Shown piece by piece: positions 41,580 to 52,232 of a stretch of DNA of 64,000 nucleotides; position 1 is the first letter of the stretch; each line of letters begins with the position of its first letter. The DNA comes from Halanaerobiales bacterium (GTDB lineage Bacteria > Bacillota > Halanaerobiia > Halanaerobiales > DTU029): positions 62,001-126,000 of the forward strand of contig JAKSCG010000137.1 of assembly GCA_022360715.1 (NCBI GenBank). Direction: 5' to 3'. The position numbers were made by a program, and so were the translations under genes. The notes under the pieces were generated by a model, which searched no databases, was not told the DNA's origin, and saw only the letters and a program-made list of their open reading frames with translations.

Positions 41580-42653
41580 GTGAGAAGAAGCAGGTTAATC
41601 CTTGAGGACGGTACGGTCTATGATGGAATCGGATTTGGCGCCGGCAAGGAGAGCGGGGGGGAGATTGTCTTTAATACCAGTATGACCGGGTATCAAGAGA
41701 TCTTGACCGACCCCTCCTATAAAGGGGAGATCGTGGTGATGACCTATCCGACGATCGGTAATTACGGCATCAATTTTGACGATGAGCAGTCGGGGACAGC
41801 TCAGGTGAATGGGTTTGTTGTCCGGGAATTATGTAATAATCCGGAGAATTGGCGGTCACGACTGGAACTGGAAGCATATTTACATAAAAATGATATAGTC
41901 GGGATTGCCGGGGTCGATACCAGGGCCCTAACCAAAAAGTTAAGGAAGAACGGAACGATGAGGGGTCTAATTAGCAGTGAAGGGAGCGGTACTGCTCAAT
42001 TATCCTTAAAAGCCAGAAAACTCCCCGCTCTTTCCGAGCAAGACCTGGTCAGGGAGGTAACGACACAAAAGCCTTATCAAACCGGAAAAGCTGAGGGGAT
42101 GCGTATTGTCCTGATTGACTGCGGGGCCAAAAAAAATATCGTCAAATCCCTGGTGCGCCGCAAGTGTCAAGTGATTGTAGTCCCGGCTTTTACCGATGCC
42201 GGGGCGATTATGTCTTATCAGCCCGACGGGATTATGATCTCCAATGGCCCCGGTGATCCCGGTGCCGTACCGTATGTTGTTGAAACAGTTAAAGAATTGT
42301 TGGGCCAGCGGCCTATTTTCGGTATCTGTCTCGGCCATCAAATCCTGGGGTTGGCCTGTGGGGCTGCTACCTACAAACTGAAATTTGGTCACCGCGGTGC
42401 TAACCATCCGGTCCGAGATTTACGAAGCGGAAGGGTTTATATTACCTCACAGAATCATGGTTATGCGATTAGAGAGGATTCTCTTGCCGGGCTGGAACTG
42501 GAGGTAACCCATCTCAATGTAAATGACCGGACAGTAGAAGGATTAAGACACAAAAAATATCCGGCTTTTTCCGTGCAGTATCATCCGGAAGCCGCACCCG
42601 GTCCCCGCGATTCTCACTACCTGTTTGATCATTTTATTAGTTTAATTGCTTAA
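41580..42653 (+). CDS. carA: Carbamoyl-phosphate synthase small subunit
   Basis: A 357-aa protein. The GTG at 41580 is chosen (GGGGAGG 7 bases upstream), giving MRRSRLILEDG and the usual CarA length; an extension to 41487 would run through the attenuator. The N-terminal CPSase_sm_chain domain has TGYQEILTDPSY. The C-terminal class I glutaminase has GICLGHQILGLACG (catalytic Cys) and SVQYHPEAAPGP (catalytic His-Glu). It supplies ammonia to CarB for carbamoyl phosphate, for pyrimidines and arginine. It forms an operon with carB 31 bases downstream, under PyrR-type control. Confidence 0.97.
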   Translation: MRRSRLILEDGTVYDGIGFGAGKESGGEIVFNTSMTGYQEILTDPSYKGEIVVMTYPTIGNYGINFDDEQSGTAQVNGFVVRELCNNPENWRSRLELEAYLHKNDIVGIAGVDTRALTKKLRKNGTMRGLISSEGSGTAQLSLKARKLPALSEQDLVREVTTQKPYQTGKAEGMRIVLIDCGAKKNIVKSLVRRKCQVIVVPAFTDAGAIMSYQPDGIMISNGPGDPGAVPYVVETVKELLGQRPIFGICLGHQILGLACGAATYKLKFGHRGANHPVRDLRSGRVYITSQNHGYAIREDSLAGLELEVTHLNVNDRTVEGLRHKKYPAFSVQYHPEAAPGPRDSHYLFDHFISLIA

Positions 42654-42684
42654 GACAAAGTAGATAGCAAATGGAGGGGATGTT

Positions 42685-45600
42685 ATGCCCAAAAGGAAGG
42701 ATCTAAAAAAGGTAATGGTGATCGGCTCAGGGCCGATTATCATCGGTCAGGCTGCCGAATTCGACTATTCGGGAAGTCAAGCCTGCCGGGCACTCAAAGA
42801 GGAAGGGATTGAAGTAGTACTGGTTAACAGTAATCCGGCTACCATTATGACCGATCAAAATATGGCCGACCGGGTCTATATTGAACCATTGACCGTTGAT
42901 GCGGTTGCAACAATCTTAAAAAAAGAGCGGCCGGATGGTTTGTTACCCACCCTGGGCGGACAGACCGGGTTAAATCTGGCGATTGCTCTGGCGGAAGCAG
43001 GGTATTTAAAAGAATTTGAGATCGAACTCCTCGGTACCCCGTTGGAGACGATCCGCCAGGCGGAGGATCGCCAAACCTTTAAAGATTTAATGGATAAAAT
43101 CGGCGAGCCGGTCCTGAATAGCCGTATTGCCGAAAATATAACTGAGGCACGAGAGATTGCCGCAGAGATCGGCTTTCCGGTGATTATCAGACCGGCTTTT
43201 ACTATGGGCGGTACGGGCGGTGGTCTGGTTGAAGATGTTGAACAGCTGGAAGAGGTTGCCGTGCGTGGTTTCAAACATAGCCTGATCGGGCAGATTTTAA
43301 TTGAAAAGAGTATCAAGGGCTGGAAAGAGATCGAGTATGAAGTAATGCGGGATCAGAATGATAACTGTATAATTGTTTGTAATATGGAGAATTTCGACCC
43401 GGTGGGTGTTCATACCGGGGACAGTATTGTGATTGCCCCCAGTCAAACCCTGAGCGACCGGGAGTATCAGATGCTTCGCTCGGCTTCTTTAAAGATAATC
43501 AGGGCCCTGGGGATCGAGGGAGGGTGTAATGTCCAATTTGCCTTAAACCCAGCCAGTTTCCAGTATTATGTGATTGAGGTTAACCCCCGGGTCAGCAGAT
43601 CCAGTGCCCTGGCTTCCAAAGCAACCGGTTATCCGATTGCTAAAGTCTCGGCCCGGATCGCCCTGGGTTATAGTCTTGATGAGATCGCCAATGCCGTTAC
43701 CCGGAAAACGACCGCCTGTTTCGAACCGGCCCTTGATTATGTTGTTTTTAAAATTCCGCGCTGGCCTTTTGATAAATTTCATTCGGCCGACCGGGGGCTG
43801 GGGACTCAGATGAAAGCTACCGGTGAGGTCATGGCGATTGAAAGAACAGTAGAAGGGGCAATGCTGAAAGCAGTCCGTTCTTTGGAGATCGGGATTAATG
43901 GTTTGTGTTTGGAGTCACTGGCTGCCCTTACTGAGCAAGAAATCGAACAGAAACTGGCGGCGGTTGATGATGAAAGATTATTTATTATCGCCGAGGCTTT
44001 GCGCCGGGGGAAAAAGGTCGATGAGATTCAACGGTTGACCGGGATCAGTTCCTTTTTCATTCATAAAATCAAGCAGATCGTTCGTTACGAACAGAAAATA
44101 AGTTCTGACCTTACTCCGGAGATATTAAGCGAGGCCAAACAGCTCGGTTTTGCCGACCGGGAGCTGGCTACTCTGAGTGGAAAGCCGGAAGATCAGATCA
44201 GAGAACTTCGGAACCGTCTGGGGATTAAACCGGTCTATAAAATGGTCGATACCTGTGCGGCCGAATTTGAAGCCGAGACACCATATTATTACTCAACCTA
44301 TGAACGGACCGACGAATCTTCGGTTTCTGAGCAAGCAAAGGTTTTAGTGCTTGGTTCCGGACCGATCAGAATCGGTCAAGGGATTGAGTTTGACTACTGT
44401 AGTGTCCATTCGGCCTGGTCCCTGCGGGAAGAAGGTCTGGAGTCAATTATTGTTAACAATAATCCGGAGACAGTCAGTACTGATTTTGATACTTCCGACC
44501 GTTTATATTTCGAGCCCCTGACCAAAGAAGATGTGCTTAATATTATTGAACAGGAAAAACCGGCCGGTGTAGTGGTGCAGTTTGGCGGCCAGACGGCAAT
44601 TAACCTGGCCAAGCCCCTATTCGACCAGGGAGTTAAAATCCTGGGCACCCCCGTTGAAGCAATTGACCTGGCGGAGGATCGGGATAAATTTGTCGCCCTG
44701 CTCCGCCAATTAAAAATTCCCTGCCCGGAAGGTTATAGTGCGAGCGAGCCTAAGGAAGCGGTCGCGATCGCTGCCAAGATCGGTTATCCTGTTCTGATCA
44801 GGCCTTCTTATGTCCTGGGGGGGAGGGCAATGGAGGTAGTTTACAACCGGTCGGAATTAATCCAGTATATGCAGGCGGCCAATCGGGTGAATCCGGGTTA
44901 TCCGCTCCTGATCGATCAATACCTGGAGGGAATGGAGATCGAGGTTGACGCTATCTCCGACGGGGAGGATGTGTTCATCCCCGGTATCATGGAGCATATT
45001 GAGCGGGCCGGTGTCCATTCCGGTGATAGTATAGCTGTTTACCCTGCTCGCCAGTTGGACCCCAAATTAAAAAAGACGCTGATCGACTATACAATTAAAC
45101 TGGCCCGGGCACTCCGGATCGAGGGGATGGTCAATATTCAGTTTGTAATCGCCGGGGGGCGAGTTTATGTCCTGGAGGTCAATCCCCGTTCCAGTCGAAC
45201 AATTCCTTTCCTCAGTAAAGTAACCGGTGTTCCGATGGTTAAACTGGCCACTAAAGCAATGCTGGGCAGAAAATTAAAAGACCTGGGTTACCGGACCGGG
45301 CTTCTTCCGGAAAAGACTTATCAGGCGGTGAAAGTCCCTGTCTTCTCCTTTTCCAAGTTAACCGAGGTTGATACCGGCCTGGGACCGGAGATGAAGTCAA
45401 CCGGTGAAGTGATGGGAATTGATAATAGTTATGAAAAAGCCCTTTATAAGGGATTTGTGGCTGCCGGGATTAATTTACCGGCAACAGGGACAATTCTGGT
45501 CACGGTTGCTGACCGGGATAAAGAAGAAGTGGTCAATTATATCAAAGAGTTTACCCGGCTCGGTTTTAAGATCATCGCAACTAGCGGCACGGCTACCGTA

Positions 45601-45879
45601 TTAAAGGCGGTCGGACTACCGGCAGAACAGGTCAAGAAATTGTCGGAAGGGAATCCTAATATTATCGACTATCTTAAAGAAAATCGAATTAACTTGGTTA
45701 TTAACACCCTGAATAAAGGGAAAAAACCGGCTAGCGATGGGTTTAAAATTCGAAGATATGCCGTGGAAATGGGGGTACCCTGTTTAACTTCACTCGATAC
45801 GACCAGAGCAGTTTTAAATGTGTTAAAGTCCCTTAAAAAAGGGGTGCCGATCAACTGCCGTGCTTTACAGGACTATTAA
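42685..45879 (+). CDS. carB: Carbamoyl-phosphate synthase large subunit
   Basis: A 1064-aa protein, full length. Two homologous ATP-grasp halves are visible: [20 protein letters not shown] at the start and [20 protein letters not shown] near 555, with paired [19 protein letters not shown] and [21 protein letters not shown]-terminal MGS-like allosteric domain spans about 930-1064. It makes carbamoyl phosphate from bicarbonate, ammonia and two ATP with CarA. It is the second gene of the PyrR-attenuated operon. Confidence 0.98.
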   Translation: MPKRKDLKKVMVIGSGPIIIGQAAEFDYSGSQACRALKEEGIEVVLVNSNPATIMTDQNMADRVYIEPLTVDAVATILKKERPDGLLPTLGGQTGLNLAIALAEAGYLKEFEIELLGTPLETIRQAEDRQTFKDLMDKIGEPVLNSRIAENITEAREIAAEIGFPVIIRPAFTMGGTGGGLVEDVEQLEEVAVRGFKHSLIGQILIEKSIKGWKEIEYEVMRDQNDNCIIVCNMENFDPVGVHTGDSIVIAPSQTLSDREYQMLRSASLKIIRALGIEGGCNVQFALNPASFQYYVIEVNPRVSRSSALASKATGYPIAKVSARIALGYSLDEIANAVTRKTTACFEPALDYVVFKIPRWPFDKFHSADRGLGTQMKATGEVMAIERTVEGAMLKAVRSLEIGINGLCLESLAALTEQEIEQKLAAVDDERLFIIAEALRRGKKVDEIQRLTGISSFFIHKIKQIVRYEQKISSDLTPEILSEAKQLGFADRELATLSGKPEDQIRELRNRLGIKPVYKMVDTCAAEFEAETPYYYSTYERTDESSVSEQAKVLVLGSGPIRIGQGIEFDYCSVHSAWSLREEGLESIIVNNNPETVSTDFDTSDRLYFEPLTKEDVLNIIEQEKPAGVVVQFGGQTAINLAKPLFDQGVKILGTPVEAIDLAEDRDKFVALLRQLKIPCPEGYSASEPKEAVAIAAKIGYPVLIRPSYVLGGRAMEVVYNRSELIQYMQAANRVNPGYPLLIDQYLEGMEIEVDAISDGEDVFIPGIMEHIERAGVHSGDSIAVYPARQLDPKLKKTLIDYTIKLARALRIEGMVNIQFVIAGGRVYVLEVNPRSSRTIPFLSKVTGVPMVKLATKAMLGRKLKDLGYRTGLLPEKTYQAVKVPVFSFSKLTEVDTGLGPEMKSTGEVMGIDNSYEKALYKGFVAAGINLPATGTILVTVADRDKEEVVNYIKEFTRLGFKIIATSGTATVLKAVGLPAEQVKKLSEGNPNIIDYLKENRINLVINTLNKGKKPASDGFKIRRYAVEMGVPCLTSLDTTRAVLNVLKSLKKGVPINCRALQDY

Positions 45880-45972
45880 AATAAATTGACTTTACCCCCT
45901 TTTTTTGATAGATTTAAGATATATATTTTGAGCGGTTGGCGGCAGAGAAAATATGATATAAGGGGTGGTAGT

Positions 45973-46488
45973 ATGGAGTTTTATCGAGTCGTGCAAGAGC
46001 GGAGGAGTATCCGTAGCTATCTACCGACAAAGGTAGCGGATGACAAATTGGTCAGGGTTTTAACGGCCGGGCAGTTGGCCCCTTCCGGCAAAAACGCCCA
46101 GGCCTGGAAATTTATCGTCAGCAGAGAGGCTGAATTGAAAGCAGCATTGGTGGGGGCCTGTAAGGGGCAAAAGTTTATCGCGGAAGCTGATATCGTGCTG
46201 ACGGTCTGTGTTGACCAAACAGCCTGTTATCAGGACCACGGTGCTTATATGACCTCATTTGCCGTTGATGGGGCAATTGCGATGCAGCAGATGATGTTGG
46301 CGGCCGTAGTCGAGGGACTGGGGACTTGCTGGATTGGAGCCTTTTCGGAAGAGGGGGTCAGGGAGATCCTCAACGTGCCGGAGCCTTACCGGATCATCGG
46401 ACTGACTCCGTTGGGCTATCCGGCGAATGCAGGTAAGGACCGCGGACGGAAGGAATTAGCTCAGCTAATTAAATGGGAGAAATGGTAA
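45973..46488 (+). CDS. Nitroreductase-family flavoprotein
   Basis: A 171-aa protein starting at ATG 45973 (GGGTGG upstream); an upstream extension has no SD. Nitroreductase fold: RRSIRSYLPTKV (FMN phosphate contact), APSGKNAQAWKF, AIAMQQMMLAAVVEGLGTCWIGAF and IIGLTPLGYP. It likely reduces nitro or quinone compounds with NAD(P)H via FMN as a dimer. It lies 93 bases after carB, without a clear terminator between. Confidence 0.9.
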   Translation: MEFYRVVQERRSIRSYLPTKVADDKLVRVLTAGQLAPSGKNAQAWKFIVSREAELKAALVGACKGQKFIAEADIVLTVCVDQTACYQDHGAYMTSFAVDGAIAMQQMMLAAVVEGLGTCWIGAFSEEGVREILNVPEPYRIIGLTPLGYPANAGKDRGRKELAQLIKWEKW

Positions 46489-46543
46489 GCAAGTTTTTTT
46501 AAGCAAAGCCTAAACCGCTTTAGAAAAAGGGAGGGGAACTGGC

Positions 46544-47557
46544 ATGGCAACGATCAAAGATATCGCCAGAATTGCTGGTGTTTCGGTTACTACCGTTTCC
46601 AAAGTGCTCAACGACTATCCCGATATTAGCAAACAGACTAAAAAAATGGTAAAACAGGTGATCGCCCGGGAGAATTACCGTCCTAACGCCATTGCCCGCA
46701 GCCTTTCTTCCCATAAGTCACATTCGATCGGCATTTTTTTTACTGATCATCGGAACAGCGGCTTGCGCCATCCTTTTTTTCGCGATATTATTTATGGGAT
46801 TGAAAAAACCCTTTTTCAAGAAAGGTATGATTTAATTTTGTTTGCCCATCACTGGGGAGATACCTTTAGTTATGCGGAAAAGTGCCAAAGCCGTCAGGTC
46901 GATGGGGTGGTTTTAATGGGGACGCCCGGAAATGACCCTCATCTGGAACGATTAATCAATAGTGAGCTCCCCACCGTTTTTATTGATCTGGAGCTGAGCG
47001 GAAAAAATACTTGTTATGTTATCTCCGACAATGTGGCGGGAGCCGGTCAGGCGGTCAGCTATTTAGTGGAACTGGGCCACGAGCAAATCGGGATGATTAT
47101 GGGGCAAAAGATAGTCAAACCGGCCCAGGATCGCTTAAGCGGTTTTAAGCAAAGGATTAAAGAGTTACACTTACCCTATCAAAACGAATGGATTGTTGAA
47201 GCTGATTTTAGTGAAAACGGCGGTTATCATGCCATGAACAGGATTTTAAATCTGTCCGGCCCTTACCCCACGGCCATTTTTTGTCAGGGGGATCAGATAG
47301 CGATCGGGGCGATGAGGGCAATTGAAGAGCGGGGATTAGCTATCCCCGGGGATTTTTCGATCATCGGTTTTGATGATATTGAAATAAGCAGTTATGTTAA
47401 ACCGGCCTTAACAACGATCCATCAGGATAAAATATTAATGGGGGAGAAAGCCGCCCAATTACTATTAAAGATCATCAATACCGGTGAACAGAATTATACC
47501 CCGGTTGTATTACCGACCAAATTGAAAATAAGGGATTCCTGCCGAAGATTATCTTAA
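46544..47557 (+). CDS. LacI-family transcriptional regulator
   Basis: A 337-aa protein. The LacI HTH ATIKDIARIAGVSVTTVSKVLND is at residues 2-24, followed by the hinge helix (NAIARSLSSHKS). The periplasmic-binding-like sensor domain contains IIFGFDDIEISSYVKPALTTIHQ-like sequence near 270. It lies 70 bases before a class II aldolase gene and probably controls it and sugar uptake. It may also bind LacI-type palindromes such as that at 15762, although that site fits CcpA cre. Confidence 0.93.
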   Translation: MATIKDIARIAGVSVTTVSKVLNDYPDISKQTKKMVKQVIARENYRPNAIARSLSSHKSHSIGIFFTDHRNSGLRHPFFRDIIYGIEKTLFQERYDLILFAHHWGDTFSYAEKCQSRQVDGVVLMGTPGNDPHLERLINSELPTVFIDLELSGKNTCYVISDNVAGAGQAVSYLVELGHEQIGMIMGQKIVKPAQDRLSGFKQRIKELHLPYQNEWIVEADFSENGGYHAMNRILNLSGPYPTAIFCQGDQIAIGAMRAIEERGLAIPGDFSIIGFDDIEISSYVKPALTTIHQDKILMGEKAAQLLLKIINTGEQNYTPVVLPTKLKIRDSCRRLS

Positions 47558-47621
47558 TCAAAGCGGAGTGGAATCATAAAAATAAGCGGGGTAGAGTAAG
47601 CAGCAAATTAATTTTAGGGAG

Positions 47622-48275
47622 TTGATCATTATTATTTTACAAGAAGAAAGGGAGTTAATTATTGAATACGGTAAAAAATTAGTTGCTTCCGGACTTACTA
47701 CCGGTACCGGGGGGAATATCAGTATTTATCGGCCGGAAGAGCAATTGATGGCAATTTCTCCAAGCGGGATTGAATACGATCGGATTAAGCCGGCTGATGT
47801 TGTTGTGCTGGACCTGGACTATAATATCATTGATAGTGATAAACTCCCGTCCAGTGAATACTCCATGCACCGTATCTTTTACACCAGAAGGGAACAGGTC
47901 CGGGCGATCGTACATACCCATTCGATCTACGCTACAACGATTGCGGCCCTAAACTGGGAACTACCGGCCGTTCATTATTTAATCGGCTTCTCCGGGAACA
48001 AAGTTCCGCTGGCCAGGTATGCTACCTTTGGGACAGAAGAACTGGCCAATAATGCTTTCGAAGGGATGGGGAACTATAATGCCGTCTTACTGGCCAACCA
48101 TGGTTTGCTGGCCGTGGGCAGTGATCTCCACCTGGCTTTTAATACAGCAGAAGAGATTGAATTTACCTGTCAGGTCTATTATCGGGCTAAATCGATCGGT
48201 GATCCGGTTATTTTACCTGAACAGGAAATGGAAATTATTATTGAAAAATTTAAAACTTATGGCCAGAAAAAATAG
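47622..48275 (+). CDS. Class II aldolase (L-fuculose-phosphate aldolase-like)
   Basis: A protein of about 213-217 aa. Zinc-dependent aldolase motifs: GLTTGTGGNISI, PSGIEYDRI, SSEYSMHRIFYTRR (catalytic Glu of SSE), the zinc pair in VHTHSIYAT, and a third His in LLANHGLLAVG. It cleaves a sugar phosphate such as fuculose 1-phosphate to dihydroxyacetone phosphate and lactaldehyde. The start is odd: the only SD (AGGGAG, 47616-47621) abuts the TTG at 47622. ATT codons at 47628 and 47631 have proper spacing, and protein-family starts resemble MLLQEER. Initiation at ATT is possible. Confidence 0.9.
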   Translation: MIIIILQEERELIIEYGKKLVASGLTTGTGGNISIYRPEEQLMAISPSGIEYDRIKPADVVVLDLDYNIIDSDKLPSSEYSMHRIFYTRREQVRAIVHTHSIYATTIAALNWELPAVHYLIGFSGNKVPLARYATFGTEELANNAFEGMGNYNAVLLANHGLLAVGSDLHLAFNTAEEIEFTCQVYYRAKSIGDPVILPEQEMEIIIEKFKTYGQKK

Positions 48276-48388
48276 CTGCTTAGATCGGAATTATCCATAT
48301 TTTTATCATTGACCGTCTCTACTTCGATGTATATACTAATATATTAAGGGACTGTATTAGTATATTGCTAAAGAAGGGGAGAGGAACA

Positions 48389-49006
48389 ATGACTTCATTA
48401 TTAATTGGAATAGCAGGGGGGATTGCTGCCGGGAAGACCACTTTATCCCAGGTACTAAAAAATGCATTCCAAAAAGATGAAGTGACCAGGATCAGACACG
48501 ACTATTATTATTATGATAAAAGATCCTTTCCTGTTTTGGAAGATCGATTTAATTTTGATCACCCCGATTGCTTTGAGACAGATTTGCTGGTTATTCATCT
48601 GAAAAAGTTGCTCAATGGTGAAGCTATTGATCGTCCAATTTATTGTTATAAAACCAATCAAAGGCTGGAACAGCGCAAATTGATTTATCCATCGCCAATT
48701 ATTATTGTCGAAGGGCTCTTACTTTTTTATTATCCCCAGCTCCGGGAATTATTTAATTTAAAAATATATGTCGATACCGATGCCGATATCCGTCTATTGC
48801 AACTAATAAGCAGAGATATTAAGGAGCGGGGGCGTAGTTTTGAGTCGGTTAAAAACCAGTATTTGACGGTGGTCAAACCCATGCATGAAAAATTTGTCGA
48901 ACCAACCAAGTATTATGCTGATATCATTATCCCCAACGGGGGATTAAATGAGATTGCCAATGACTTGATCATCAGTAAGATTAAATCACATTTATATTCC
49001 GGTTAA
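48389..49006 (+). CDS. udk: Uridine kinase-like P-loop kinase
   Basis: A 205-aa protein starting at ATG 48389 behind GGGGAGAGG. P-loop GGIAAGKTT (near residue 8), DYYYYDKRSF, FNFDHPDCFETDLL and PSPIIIVEGLLLFYYP are the uridine/cytidine kinase pattern; R-x-x-RD near 143 (ISRDIKERGRS) is the lid. It phosphorylates uridine/cytidine for salvage. A terminator follows. The symbol is by similarity; a related phosphoribulokinase-type specificity cannot be excluded. Confidence 0.88.
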   Translation: MTSLLIGIAGGIAAGKTTLSQVLKNAFQKDEVTRIRHDYYYYDKRSFPVLEDRFNFDHPDCFETDLLVIHLKKLLNGEAIDRPIYCYKTNQRLEQRKLIYPSPIIIVEGLLLFYYPQLRELFNLKIYVDTDADIRLLQLISRDIKERGRSFESVKNQYLTVVKPMHEKFVEPTKYYADIIIPNGGLNEIANDLIISKIKSHLYSG

Positions 49007-49026
49007 GGATTTTAAAAAGAACGGAG

Positions 49027-49057
49027 ACCATCCTGTTTGGCAGGGTGGTTTTTTTTA
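49027..49057 (+). terminator. Terminator after the uridine kinase gene
   Basis: ACCATCCTG/CAGGGTGGT stem (one T-G pair), loop TTTGG, then T8. Confidence 0.88.
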
Positions 49058-49138
49058 TAAAAAAGAGGAAAAAGGTAGTTAAGCAAGAATTATAATAATT
49101 AAATGGAAAAATATAAATAAAATGGAGGTTGATTACTG

Positions 49139-49783
49139 ATGAAAAAACGGCCGTCAGAACAGTTGATCTTCCTGGGCTTTTTACTGGTGATTGTGATTGG
49201 TTTAGCTGTTTTAGCCTGGCAGAATTTAGCAGGACGGGAGATAATTTATACGGGGTTGGCTGATCAATGGTCCGGAAGCGAGTTAAGCCAGGGGCAAACA
49301 GAAACGGAAGCGGGTGAAAATACCAAAACAAGCAACAAAGAGGTAGTAAAAAGAGTGCTAATCCATGTGGCCGGGGAGGTTAAGCAAGCTGGTGTCTATG
49401 AACTGCCACCGGAGTCCCGGGTAATTAACGCCTTACAGGCCGCCGGGGGAGCGACCAGACTGGCTGACCTTGATCAGTTAAATCTGGCTGCACCGATTTT
49501 TGATGGTCAAAAGATTTATATTCCCTCGATTACTGAGTTGACAGATTCGACCGGCAATTCTCGTCTGGCCAGCCCTAATCATCATTCCGGGAAGATTAAT
49601 ATTAACCAGGCTTCACCCGAGGAATTACAGCAACTGACCGGTATTGGCCCCGGTAAAGCAAGTAATATTGTTCAATATCGCCGTAAGATCGGGGGTTTTA
49701 TCAAAATAGAGCAATTACTGGATGTAAGTGGGATCGGAGCTAAAACCCTGGAAAAGATCCGGGATCAGCTCACCGTTTATTAA
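49139..49783 (+). CDS. comEA: Competence protein ComEA (SLBB + helix-hairpin-helix)
   Basis: A 214-aa protein. The N-terminal membrane helix covers about 8-28. A low-complexity linker follows, then a SLBB domain (about 75-140, HVAGEVKQAGVYELPPESRV). A helix-hairpin-helix DNA-binding pair lies at the C-terminus (KININQASPEELQQLTGIGPGKASNIVQYRRKIGGF). It is an extracytoplasmic DNA receptor for uptake. comEC starts 5 bases after the stop, so the two form an operon. Confidence 0.95.
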   Translation: MKKRPSEQLIFLGFLLVIVIGLAVLAWQNLAGREIIYTGLADQWSGSELSQGQTETEAGENTKTSNKEVVKRVLIHVAGEVKQAGVYELPPESRVINALQAAGGATRLADLDQLNLAAPIFDGQKIYIPSITELTDSTGNSRLASPNHHSGKININQASPEELQQLTGIGPGKASNIVQYRRKIGGFIKIEQLLDVSGIGAKTLEKIRDQLTVY

Positions 49784-49788
49784 GTAAG

Positions 49789-52203
49789 ATGAGCCAAGAA
49801 CAGATCAACAGGCTGATCCGGAAACGACCCTTATTATTTGCTTTCCTCTTTTTTGCCGGCGGGATTACCCTCGGTTATTACGTAACCCTGACCTCGTTGT
49901 TAACATTCATCATAATCAATTTATTGTTAGCTTTAATCCTGATAATATACTTTATGTCGGAGAAGAGCAAAGTCAGTCCCCTTTTGCCGCCGTTTTTTCT
50001 CTGTTTCCTGGCTGTTTTGCTGGCCGGGTTTTTATGGATTAACTGGCAGGAGCTCAAATATCAAAGTAGATTTTCCACAGTTAACTTTAATGATCAGGGT
50101 AAATATCAAGTGCTGGGGGAAATTGTGGTAAGATTAAACGCACTGCAGGGTAACCGGCTTTATCTTAAACCGTACTATCTTGACGGGTTTCCGATTAAAT
50201 ACGGTTTAGTGCAACTGGAGCAAAGATTTCTTCCGGGAAAATTAAAAGCCGGGGATGTGATCAAAGCAGGTCTTGTCTTAAAGACTCCCTACCAGCAACT
50301 AAATCCCGGCGGATTTTGCAGTTATCGTTATCTGAAAAAAAACGGGATATACAGTCGCGGTTATCTGGAGCGAGACTGGGAAAAGGTGGGCGAGCGAAAA
50401 ATAGGGCTTAATTATCTCCTGATTAAATTGAAAGAAAGGCTACTTACCATAATCGAACTTACCATCGCTCAACCCTATCAACAATTGCTGGGAGCATTGC
50501 TGTTGGGTGAACGGGCCGACCTGCCCGAAGAATGGAGAGATAATTTTAGTAAAATCGGGCTCAACCATCTACTGGCTATTTCCGGATTGCATGTTGGTTT
50601 TATTGTGATTATTTTTCGCGCGTTGTTACAACCTTTTCAATTGAAGCCAGTTCTGCAAAATTCAATTATTTCGCTCCTGCTCGTCTTGTATATTATGCTG
50701 ACCGGTTTTCGACCGGCTATTATCAGGGCAGGACTGCTGGCCCTGGCTTTCTTCTGGGCCCCCGTTTTCAAACGGTGCGGTGATATTTATAATTTACTGG
50801 GTTTGACTGCTTTCATTAATTTGCTGTTCAATCCCTATGAGCTTTTTAATCCCGGTTTCCAGTTGTCATATCTGATTTTAGTAATGATCATCAATTGGTA
50901 CTGGCTGCTGAAAGACTTTTTACCCTCCCCGCTTGCTGTTTCGGTGGCTGCTCAACTGGGGTCAATGCCAATCACTGCTTATTATTTCAACAGTATTGCT
51001 CTAAGTGGAATCGTGGCAAATATCTGGGCCATCCCATTGACCGGGTTAATCGTCTCTTTAGCCATGAGCGGGTTGCTGCTCAGTTTGATCAACCCGGTCT
51101 TTGGCTGGCTGGTCAATAGACCGGTTTACCTCTTAAGCAAGCTGATGTTAGAGGGGGTTGAACTGATGGCAGCTTTTCCGTATGGATTTTTTGAGGTCGC
51201 TGCACCGGCAGTCCTTAATTGTTTGTTCTTGTACTTGTTTTTGTTGTTTTTTCCTTTTTTTTATCGCAAAAAAATTATACCGCTTCATCTTACAAAAAGA
51301 AAAAGGAACTTTCAGCTCTTTTCCGTTGCATTCTTACTCTTCCTATTGCTTAATCTGATGATCCCACTCTTTAATAATCAACTGGAAGTAATTTTTTTAG
51401 CTGTCGGTCAGGGTGATTCGGTTTTTATTGATTTTCCTTCCGGTCAAACGATGCTGGTCGATGGTGGAGGGATGGCCGGGTATGATTCCAGTCAGGGCAA
51501 AAGGAGTATTTTGCCTTTTTTGAAAAAGAGGGGGATTAAAAAACTAGACCTGGTCTTTATTACTCATTTTGATACTGATCATGCCCTCGGTATTACCGAT
51601 TTATTACAAGACAATCGAGTCGGTTGGTTAATCTTTGCCAGTGGTTTTGAGCGGAATCAGTTGGCGGAAAAAGTACTCAAGCTGGCGGCCGAAAAAGGAG
51701 TCAAGGTGAGCACGGTTCAGGCCGGTGATCGCTTTCAGCTTAACCAGTCCTTACTTCAGGTCTTAAATCCCGAGCGAGAAATGCCGGCAAATCGATCCAG
51801 AAATGAAAATTCGATTGTATTAAAGCTGACTTATCGTAATTTTTCGATGCTCTTGACCGGTGACCTGGAAAGGGAAGGCGAAAACAGGCTATTGGAGCAG
51901 GATTTAGATTTGTATTGTCAGATCCTTAAATTAGGTCACCACGGTAGTAGTAGTTCATCTTCCTTAGTCTTTTTGCAGAGGGTTTCTCCCCGCGAAGGGA
52001 TTATCTCGGTCGGGAAGAATAACTATGGTCATCCGGCCGCTGCTGTCTTGGAGCAGGCCGAACAATTAGGGATTCGAATCTGGCGGACTGACCAACAAGG
52101 GGCCATTATGATCAGAAGTAACGGTTTTAGTTATCAAATCCGCGGCTTTAGAAGAAATTCAAATGAGCGGAATATACTCCGCTCATTTAGAGTGACTCGG
52201 TGA
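49789..52203 (+). CDS. comEC: Competence protein ComEC/Rec2, DNA uptake channel
   Basis: An 804-aa protein. It has N-terminal membrane helices, a DUF4131 region, and the competence channel (about 220-500, GLNHLLAISGLHVGFIVIIFRAL). The C-terminal metallo-beta-lactamase-like domain (about 530-790) has VGQGDSVFIDFPSGQTMLVDGG, THFDTDHALG and LKLGHHGSSSSSS. It transports single-stranded DNA across the membrane; the MBL part may degrade the other strand. It implies that transformation machinery exists or existed; pilus and late genes are outside the window. The 3' end overlaps a hairpin. Confidence 0.95.
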   Translation: MSQEQINRLIRKRPLLFAFLFFAGGITLGYYVTLTSLLTFIIINLLLALILIIYFMSEKSKVSPLLPPFFLCFLAVLLAGFLWINWQELKYQSRFSTVNFNDQGKYQVLGEIVVRLNALQGNRLYLKPYYLDGFPIKYGLVQLEQRFLPGKLKAGDVIKAGLVLKTPYQQLNPGGFCSYRYLKKNGIYSRGYLERDWEKVGERKIGLNYLLIKLKERLLTIIELTIAQPYQQLLGALLLGERADLPEEWRDNFSKIGLNHLLAISGLHVGFIVIIFRALLQPFQLKPVLQNSIISLLLVLYIMLTGFRPAIIRAGLLALAFFWAPVFKRCGDIYNLLGLTAFINLLFNPYELFNPGFQLSYLILVMIINWYWLLKDFLPSPLAVSVAAQLGSMPITAYYFNSIALSGIVANIWAIPLTGLIVSLAMSGLLLSLINPVFGWLVNRPVYLLSKLMLEGVELMAAFPYGFFEVAAPAVLNCLFLYLFLLFFPFFYRKKIIPLHLTKRKRNFQLFSVAFLLFLLLNLMIPLFNNQLEVIFLAVGQGDSVFIDFPSGQTMLVDGGGMAGYDSSQGKRSILPFLKKRGIKKLDLVFITHFDTDHALGITDLLQDNRVGWLIFASGFERNQLAEKVLKLAAEKGVKVSTVQAGDRFQLNQSLLQVLNPEREMPANRSRNENSIVLKLTYRNFSMLLTGDLEREGENRLLEQDLDLYCQILKLGHHGSSSSSSLVFLQRVSPREGIISVGKNNYGHPAAAVLEQAEQLGIRIWRTDQQGAIMIRSNGFSYQIRGFRRNSNERNILRSFRVTR
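52161..52188. terminator. Hairpin at the 3' end of comEC, possible convergent terminator
   Basis: AAATGAGCGGA/TCCGCTCATTT, 11-bp perfect arms with a 6-base loop, in the last codons of comEC. T runs are short on both strands. It could stop transcripts from comEC and from the convergent SASP gene. Confidence 0.4.
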
Positions 52204-52232
52204 CGAGTTATAATGCAAAAGATTAGTCCTAC

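Noticed and set aside
42006-42407. 133-aa minus-strand ORF within carA, and similar long antisense frames in carB, dnaK, selA and selB
   Set aside because: They lie inside highly conserved genes and their frames follow from codon bias of the sense genes.
46544-47557. Assigning the LacI-family gene as the regulator of the 15762 palindrome
   Set aside because: The site fits the CcpA cre consensus fully and the gene is 30 kb away next to an aldolase; no direct link.
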